64,000 nt of DNA from assembly GCA_963718775.1 (NCBI GenBank), contig OY970377.1:620001-684000 (forward strand). Reading direction: 5' to 3'. Each line of letters opens with the position of its first letter. Position 1 is the stretch's first letter. The stretch comes from VRUE01 sp963718775 (GTDB lineage Bacteria; Actinomycetota; Thermoleophilia; Solirubrobacterales; 70-9). Positions 58,861 to 64,000 of this stretch are shown in pieces. The notes under the pieces were generated by a model. The model saw only the letters and a program-made list of their open reading frames with translations, made no database searches and was not told where the DNA came from. The translations under genes and the position numbers were made by a program.

Positions 58861-60008
58861 GAGGCGCCTGGCGTCACCTCGGCCTGCGGGGGCGGCTCGC
58901 CTTCTCGATCGGGGCGATCGTGCTGGCGATCTGCGCCGTCCTCTTCGTCGCGGTGCGCCACGAGATGAACGACCTCTCGACGGTGATCACGCGCGAAGAG
59001 GCCGAAGAGGGAAACCCATCTGCAGGCCGGCCAGGGCAAGGCGGCGCCGAGCACATGGCGCCAATCGAAGACGCCCAGGCCGACATGGAGAAAACCTTCC
59101 TGATCGCGACCGTGCTGACGCTCGGCGCCGCGCTGTTGCTCGGCTACGTCGTCGCCGCCAGAACGGCGGCCCCACTGCGACGCCTCGCCCGCACGGCCGC
59201 CGCCGTCGACGCCGGCGACCTCACCCCCCGCACCGACGCCGACCCCTCTGCCGTCGCCGAGGTGCGCGTGCTCGCCGAGGCCTTCGATCACATGCTCGAC
59301 CGCCTCGACGAGGCCTTCTCGCGCCAGCGCCGCTTCGTCTCTGACGCCTCACACGAGCTGCGCACGCCGCTGACCGCGATCCGCGGTCAGCTCGAAGTGC
59401 TCGGCCGTGGTGAGCACATCGACCCAGACGACGTAAGGCACGTCGAAAGGACGGTGCTGACCGAGATGGCGAGGATCGAACGCCTCGTCGACGATCTGCT
59501 CGCTCTGGCCCGGCTCGACGAGGGCGTGCCACTCGAGCGGGAGGAGATCTCGGTCGGCTCTTTCCTCATCCACCTCGCGGAGGCCGAGCGCGAGGAGGTC
59601 ACGGTGGGTGAGTTGCCGGCAGGAACTTTCGAGGGCGACCCCGACCGCCTCGCTCAGGCGATTCGCAACCTGCTCGGCAACGCTCGCCGCCACAGCGGCC
59701 CAGGTGGCTCGGTCGCGATCGGCGCCAGCGCAGGCCAGGGATCGCTGACGATCTGGGTCGACGACGACGGCCCCGGAATACCCGCGGCCGAGCGTGAGGA
59801 GGTCTTTGGCCGCTTCTACCGCAGCGAGGACGCCCGCGACAGGCACTCGGGCGGCAGCGGCCTCGGCCTGGCGATCACCCGCGCGATCGTCGACTCGCAC
59901 GGCGGCAGGATCTGGGCCACGGAGTCACCGCTCGGTGGCGCCCGCGTCGCCTTCGAGCTGCCCGGCTTCCAGTCAAGAGATCGCCAGCCGGCGACCAGCC
60001 GGCGCTAG
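58857..60008 (+). CDS. Sensor histidine kinase
   Basis: This 383-residue kinase has a first TM (LAFSIGAIVLAICAVLFVAV), a short extracytoplasmic loop of about 60 residues, a second TM (FLIATVLTLGAALLLGYVVA), a HAMP domain (ARTAAPLRRLARTAAAVDAG), the phospho-accepting His in VSDASHELRTPLTAIRGQLE (about residue 165), the N box IRNLLGNARRHS, and the ATP lid DDDGPGIPAAEREEVFGRFY with GSGLGLAITRAIV. It partners the overlapping response regulator. The signal is unknown. Confidence 0.92.
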   Translation: MRGAWRHLGLRGRLAFSIGAIVLAICAVLFVAVRHEMNDLSTVITREEAEEGNPSAGRPGQGGAEHMAPIEDAQADMEKTFLIATVLTLGAALLLGYVVAARTAAPLRRLARTAAAVDAGDLTPRTDADPSAVAEVRVLAEAFDHMLDRLDEAFSRQRRFVSDASHELRTPLTAIRGQLEVLGRGEHIDPDDVRHVERTVLTEMARIERLVDDLLALARLDEGVPLEREEISVGSFLIHLAEAEREEVTVGELPAGTFEGDPDRLAQAIRNLLGNARRHSGPGGSVAIGASAGQGSLTIWVDDDGPGIPAAEREEVFGRFYRSEDARDRHSGGSGLGLAITRAIVDSHGGRIWATESPLGGARVAFELPGFQSRDRQPATSRR

Positions 60009-60023
60009 AGACCCGGCGGCAGA

Positions 60024-60037
60024 TGGACAAACGTCCA
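60024..60037. promoter_or_regulatory. Palindrome TGGACAAACGTCCA upstream of GH26-like 2
   Basis: This TGGAC-AAAC-GTCCA dyad lies 16 bases after the kinase stop and about 50 bases before the GH26-like 2 start. The same 13-base core (GGACAAACGTCCA) recurs at 61500 before GH26-like 3. It could be an operator for the adjacent response regulator or an RNA hairpin. Confidence 0.45.
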
Positions 60038-60089
60038 GCGCGGTCCACAAGGGCTGAAGCCCGGTGCGCAGGAGTCGATCTCCCTGTGC

Positions 60090-61479
60090 ATGGCCGCAAG
60101 GATCCACACCCGCCTCCTCCTCGCCTGCGTCCTCGCCAGCCTCGCGGCCCTCGCCGTTCCGGCCGCAGGAGGCGCCTCGATCTCTGTCAAGCAGGAGACC
60201 TGCAAAAGGACCTCCTCAGACGATCACGGCCGGACCTCGCGTGCGCGCATCCACTTCAAGGGCAAAGCAGGTCCGCAACCAGCGCCGCCGTGGACACCGG
60301 TCCCCCCAGGTTCCCGCCCAGCCGGCACCGACGCCTGCCCCCGTTACTCCCGTCCCGACTCCGACACCTCAGCCCACGACGGCGCCCCAGCCATCTCCCA
60401 CACCCTCTCCCGCCCCAACTCCGGCTCCAGAACCCGCGCCTGCGCCCACCCCCACACCGCAGCCTGCGCCCGCGCCGACCCCCCAGCCAGCCCCAACCCC
60501 TACCTCGAGCTCGATCTACTGGGGCGCCTGGATCGGCAACCACCTGACCGGCACCGAGGCGCCCTGGGACATGAACGCCGTGGCGAAACTCGAGCAGACG
60601 GCCGGCAAGAAGCTCTCGATCGTCAACTTCTCCGCCCCCTTCGCCAACTGCTCGGGCTCGAAATGCAGCTATTACAACTTCCCCGCCGGTGAGTTCAACA
60701 ACATCCGCTCACACGGCTCGATCCCCTTCTACAGCTGGGGCTCGCAGTCGATCCCGATGCCGGCCAACCTCAGCGAGCCGAACTTCCAGCTCGCCGACGT
60801 GATCTCCGGCGCCCACGACGCCTACATCCGCCAGTTCGCCATCGCCGCCAAGAACTGGGGGCACCCTTTCTTCTTGCGTTTCAACTGGGAGATGAACGGC
60901 AACTGGTTCGCCTGGATGGAGGGTGTCAACAGCAACAAAGCCGGTGAATCGGTCCTCGCCTGGCGCCACGTCCACGACATCTTCAGCGAAGTCGGCGCCA
61001 CCAACGCGACCTGGGTCTGGTGCCCCAACATCGACCCGGAGAACCAGATGCGCAATCTCTCCACGCTCTATCCCGGCGACGCCTACGTCGACTGGACCGG
61101 CCTCGACGGCTACAACTGGGGGACCAACCCGGCACGGTCGGACCGCTGGCGCAGCTTCGACTCGCTCTACAAGTCCACCTACACGAAGATCACCGAGACG
61201 ATCGCGCCCTCCAAGCCGCTGATCGTCAGTGAGGTCGGCTCCAGCGAGTACGGCGGCTCGAAGGCGAGCTGGATCAAAGACATGCTCACCAAGGTTCCGA
61301 CCGAGTATCCAAAGATCCGCGGCCTGCTCTACTTCGAGAAGTACGACGACGGCATGGATTGGCCGCTGGAGACCTCGAGCAGCGCCGCCGGCGCCTTCGC
61401 TGCCGGCATCCAGAGCTCAGCCTACGCCGGCAACCAGTTCGGCTCGCTCGGCTTCGGGCCGGTCAAACCCACCAACTGA
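60090..61479 (+). CDS. GH26-like hydrolase 2 (secreted, Pro/Thr linker; one frameshift)
   Basis: It encodes about 463 residues. ATG 60090 opens a normal signal peptide (IHTRLLLACVLASLAALAVP), followed by a KQETCKR segment like paralogue 1. A +1 shift between about 60215 and 60300 leads into the Pro/Thr-rich linker and catalytic domain (SIYWGAWIGNHLTG). Catalytic Glu residues are in RFNWEMNGNWFAW and LIVSEVGSSEYGG. The open frame from 60064 without a shift lacks a signal peptide and is less likely to be native. The catalytic domain is nearly identical to paralogue 1. Confidence 0.82.
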
Positions 61480-61498
61480 GCCTCTTGTCAAGGGCAAC

Positions 61499-61512
61499 CG
61501 GACAAACGTCCA
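61499..61512. promoter_or_regulatory. Palindrome GGACAAACGTCCAG upstream of GH26-like 3
   Basis: The second copy of the GGAC-AAAC-GTCC hairpin or dyad lies 20 bases after the GH26-like 2 stop and about 50 bases before the next start, the same spacing to the gene as the copy at 60024. Confidence 0.45.
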
Positions 61513-61562
61513 GTTGTGCCTTGCAGAACTGAATCTCCGCCGCTCAGCGCCGATGGCGGGGT

Positions 61563-62813
61563 GTGGCCGACTACCGCCCCCGACTCTTCGCTCTACTGCT
61601 TGCCGCACTCGCCTCGCTGCTCGTCCTCGCGCCCGTCTCAGCGAGCGGCAAGGCACGCTCGGCGCAGAGCAAGCAGCGCCCGGCAACGGCGCGTACCGAC
61701 CTCGGCGCCGCTCGCAGCCTCGGCCATCCAAGCCGCTGCGCGAAGCGCATCGCGCCGATGCGGGCGAAGCGGATGAGCAGATGGCAGCGCAAGCGGACGA
61801 TGCGCAGGCTGCGCGGCAACTGCCAGGCGAACAAGTCGACTGCCCCGGCGACGCCGAAGTACTGGGGCGCCTGGGTGGGCGACCAGCTGACCGGCGAAGA
61901 GGCGCCCTGGGACATGGGCGCGGTCGACAAGTTCGAGCAGCTGGCCGGCAAGCAGATGTCGCTGATCCACTTCTCCCAGCCCTTCGCCGACTGCTCCTCC
62001 TCCTGCTCCTTCTACGACTTCCCCTCCGACTCGATGGAGCGGATCCGCAAGCACGGCTCGATCCCCTTCTTCAGCTGGGGCTCGCAGGCGACGCCGGCCG
62101 GCCTCAACCAGCCCAACTTCCAGCTCGCCGACGTGATCGATGGCGCCTACGACTCCTACATCCGCCGCTTCGCCGAAGAAGCCCGCGACTGGGGGCATCC
62201 CTTCTTCCTGCGCTTCAACTGGGAGATGAACGGCAACTGGTTCGCCTGGATGGAGGGCGTCAACGGCAACCAGCCCGGCGAATCCGTCGCCGCCTGGCGT
62301 CACGTGCATGACATCTTCACCTCGGTCGGCGCCACCAACGCGACCTGGGTCTGGTGCCCGAACGTCGATCCCGGCGGCAAGATGCGCGACCTCGCTTCGC
62401 TCTACCCGGGCGACGAATACGTCGACTGGACCGGCCTCGACGGCTACAACTGGGGCACCAACCCCGCCCGCTCGGACCGCTGGCGCAGCTTCGACGAGCT
62501 CTACCGGTCGACCTACGACGAGATCACCCAGACGATCGCCCCCTCCAAGCCGCTGGTCATCGCCGAGGTCGGCTCGACCGAGTACGGCGGCTCGAAGAGC
62601 GCCTGGATCGAAGATGCGCTGAGCTCGGTCGCCACCGAATACCCACAGGTCGGCGCCCTGCTCTGGTTCGAGAAGTACGACGACGGCATGGACTGGCCGA
62701 TCGAGAGCTCGAGCAGCGCCACCAGCGCCTTCGCGGCCGGCATCCAGAACCCGGCTTTCCGCGCAAACTCCTACGCCGATCTCGGCGCAAGCGCCATCCC
62801 AGTCGCCGGATGA
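61563..62813 (+). CDS. GH26-like hydrolase 3 (secreted, basic spacer)
   Basis: This 416-residue protein has a signal peptide (LFALLLAALASLLVLAPVSA), a short Lys/Arg-rich spacer (AKRMSRWQRKRTMRRLRGNC) instead of a Pro/Thr linker, and a catalytic domain from PKYWGAWVGDQLTG. Acid/base Glu is in RFNWEMNGNWFAW and nucleophile Glu in LVIAEVGSTEYGG. It starts at GTG 61563. The basic spacer may bind an acidic polymer (inference). It is the third of four tandem paralogues. Confidence 0.88.
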   Translation: MADYRPRLFALLLAALASLLVLAPVSASGKARSAQSKQRPATARTDLGAARSLGHPSRCAKRIAPMRAKRMSRWQRKRTMRRLRGNCQANKSTAPATPKYWGAWVGDQLTGEEAPWDMGAVDKFEQLAGKQMSLIHFSQPFADCSSSCSFYDFPSDSMERIRKHGSIPFFSWGSQATPAGLNQPNFQLADVIDGAYDSYIRRFAEEARDWGHPFFLRFNWEMNGNWFAWMEGVNGNQPGESVAAWRHVHDIFTSVGATNATWVWCPNVDPGGKMRDLASLYPGDEYVDWTGLDGYNWGTNPARSDRWRSFDELYRSTYDEITQTIAPSKPLVIAEVGSTEYGGSKSAWIEDALSSVATEYPQVGALLWFEKYDDGMDWPIESSSSATSAFAAGIQNPAFRANSYADLGASAIPVAG

Positions 62814-62860
62814 GCCCGAGCCACCTGACCGTGTCCCTACACTTCCCCACTTCGAACTCG

Positions 62861-64000
62861 ATGGACACCGTGCGCCGAACAGCTTCGACACGCGGCGCGA
62901 ACAGGGGCAGAAAGGCCGTCCTCGCCTGCCTGCTTGCCTTCGCGCTGGTCTGCCTGATGCTGCCCGCTGCCGCCTCCGCCCACCAGGGGATGCATCACGG
63001 CAAGGGCAAGAAGGCCAAGGGCCACAAGCACAAGGCGAAGGGGCACAAGCGCCGCGCCATCTCGCCTCGCCCGACCTACTGGGGGGCCTGGATCGACGAC
63101 CGCTTCACCGGCGAAAAGCCGCCCTGGGACATGACGCCGGTGAGCCAGCTCGAGCAGATGGTCGGCAAAGGCCTCTCCCTGGTCGAGTTCGCGGCGCCCT
63201 TCTACGACTGTGGCTCATCGCCCTGCAAGCCGCTGCGCTTCCCGACCTCGGAGATGGAGGCGATCCGCAGCTACGGCGCGATTCCGGTCTTCGGCTGGGG
63301 CTCGAACTCGATCCCGGTGCCCGAGGTGCCGCTGCAGCCTGATTTCGAGCTCTCCGACGTAGCCGCCGGCGCCTACGACGACTACATCCGCGAATTCGCC
63401 GAGGACGCCCGCAGCTGGGGACACCCCTTCTTCCTGCGCTTCAACTGGGAGATGAACGGCAACTGGTTCCCTTGGGGCGCCACCGTCAACGGCGCCCAGC
63501 CCGGCGACTACGTCGCCGCCTGGCGCCACGTCCACGACATCTTCACCGCGGTCGGCGCCACCAACGCGACCTGGGTCTGGTGCCCCTACGCCGACACCGA
63601 CCGCAAGCTGGAGCCGCTGGGCCCGCTCTACCCGGGCGACACCTACGTCGACTGGACCTGCTTGAGCGGCTTCAACTGGGCCCAAAACCAGACCAACCCG
63701 CATCCGTGGCGAACCTTCGACGAGATCTTCAAGCCCAGCTACCTGGAGATCGTGCGACACATCGCCCCGAGCAAGCCGGTGATGCTGGCTGAGATCGCCT
63801 CGACCGGCGCCAACAAGAAAAAGGGCGCCTGGATCAACGACATGTTCAAGATGCTGGCGACGAAGTACCGCCGCATCCGCGCCCTCGTCTGGTTCGACCA
63901 GGTCGATCGCGGCATCGACTGGCCGCTCGAGACCTCGCCGGCGGCGATGAAGGCCTTCGGCAAGGGGGTCCGCCACTGGGCCTTCAAGTCGAATGGCTAC
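62861..64000 (+). CDS. GH26-like hydrolase 4 (secreted, His/Lys-rich spacer; runs off window)
   Basis: From ATG 62861 the frame is open to the last base, so the C-terminus lies outside the window (380 codons visible). The signal peptide is VLACLLAFALVCLMLPAAASA. A His/Lys-rich spacer (HHGKGKKAKGHKHKAKGHKR) precedes TYWGAWIDDRFTG. Acid/base Glu is in RFNWEMNGNWFPW and nucleophile Glu in PVMLAEIASTGAN. It is the most diverged of the four. The metal- or polyanion-binding look of the spacer is notable. Confidence 0.85.
   Translation, partial: MDTVRRTASTRGANRGRKAVLACLLAFALVCLMLPAAASAHQGMHHGKGKKAKGHKHKAKGHKRRAISPRPTYWGAWIDDRFTGEKPPWDMTPVSQLEQMVGKGLSLVEFAAPFYDCGSSPCKPLRFPTSEMEAIRSYGAIPVFGWGSNSIPVPEVPLQPDFELSDVAAGAYDDYIREFAEDARSWGHPFFLRFNWEMNGNWFPWGATVNGAQPGDYVAAWRHVHDIFTAVGATNATWVWCPYADTDRKLEPLGPLYPGDTYVDWTCLSGFNWAQNQTNPHPWRTFDEIFKPSYLEIVRHIAPSKPVMLAEIASTGANKKKGAWINDMFKMLATKYRRIRALVWFDQVDRGIDWPLETSPAAMKAFGKGVRHWAFKSNGY

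Overview
The window is GC-rich chromosomal DNA with GC-ending codons and frequent GTG/TTG starts. The gene set points to a high-GC actinobacterium: an F420 pathway with a fused fbiC, a standalone cofE and NADPH:F420 reductase, plus ethylmalonyl-CoA-type genes. A deep lineage such as the Thermoleophilia fits, but that placement is inference. No rRNA, tRNA, CRISPR array, prophage or recognisable transposase was seen.

Layout. 1-4 kb: acyl-CoA metabolism (end of an acetoacetate-CoA ligase, acyl-CoA carboxylase beta subunit, HMG-CoA lyase, FlK-like thioesterase, SDR). 4-11.5 kb: coenzyme F420 (npdG, cofD, cofC, cofE, then fbiC on the other strand), with an alcohol dehydrogenase and a secreted beta-sandwich protein between. 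11.6-14 kb: aquaporin, ThiY-like lipoprotein and two small genes. 14.2-18.4 kb: a minus-strand metal operon (multicopper oxidase, ZIP transporter, MntR, MntH) behind a likely MntR operator. 18.5-34 kb: YgfZ, RmuC, crotonyl-CoA carboxylase/reductase, ClpS, ethylmalonyl-CoA mutase, a DUF559-type nuclease gene, MaoC hydratase, SCP2-like protein, acyl-CoA dehydrogenase, PabB/PabC and malyl-CoA lyase. Together these supply much of an ethylmalonyl-CoA (acetyl-CoA assimilation) or branched-chain acyl-CoA route. 34-64 kb: a surface-polysaccharide locus with glycosyltransferases, a DUF1616 protein, a polysaccharide deacetylase fusion, an aminotransferase, a GMC oxidoreductase, a Wzm/Wzt exporter, a Wzx-like flippase, a two-component system, a GH5 enzyme and four paralogous GH26-like hydrolases. 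The last hydrolase runs off the window.

The most unusual content is a set of long, near-perfect palindromes that ordinary gene annotation does not explain. Family A (two copies) and a related element D lie between convergent genes. Family B (four copies, about 50 bp) abuts stop codons, lies in frame inside pabB, and brackets a DUF559/Vsr-like nuclease gene on both sides, so nuclease plus repeat may form a mobile unit. A 111-bp palindrome (C) lies in frame inside fbiC. Two 140-150-bp multi-stem elements (E1, E2) in a 515-bp non-coding gap keep the same unpaired sequence blocks while their helices differ in sequence, as expected of a structured RNA or a folded single-stranded DNA.

Many genes at 15.8-19.9 kb and 34.3-38 kb, and a few elsewhere, are broken by single-base frameshifts, nearly all +1, although the encoded proteins are otherwise well conserved. 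Patchy residual sequencing error is the likeliest cause. Those genes are annotated across the shifts as the proteins they most probably encode.
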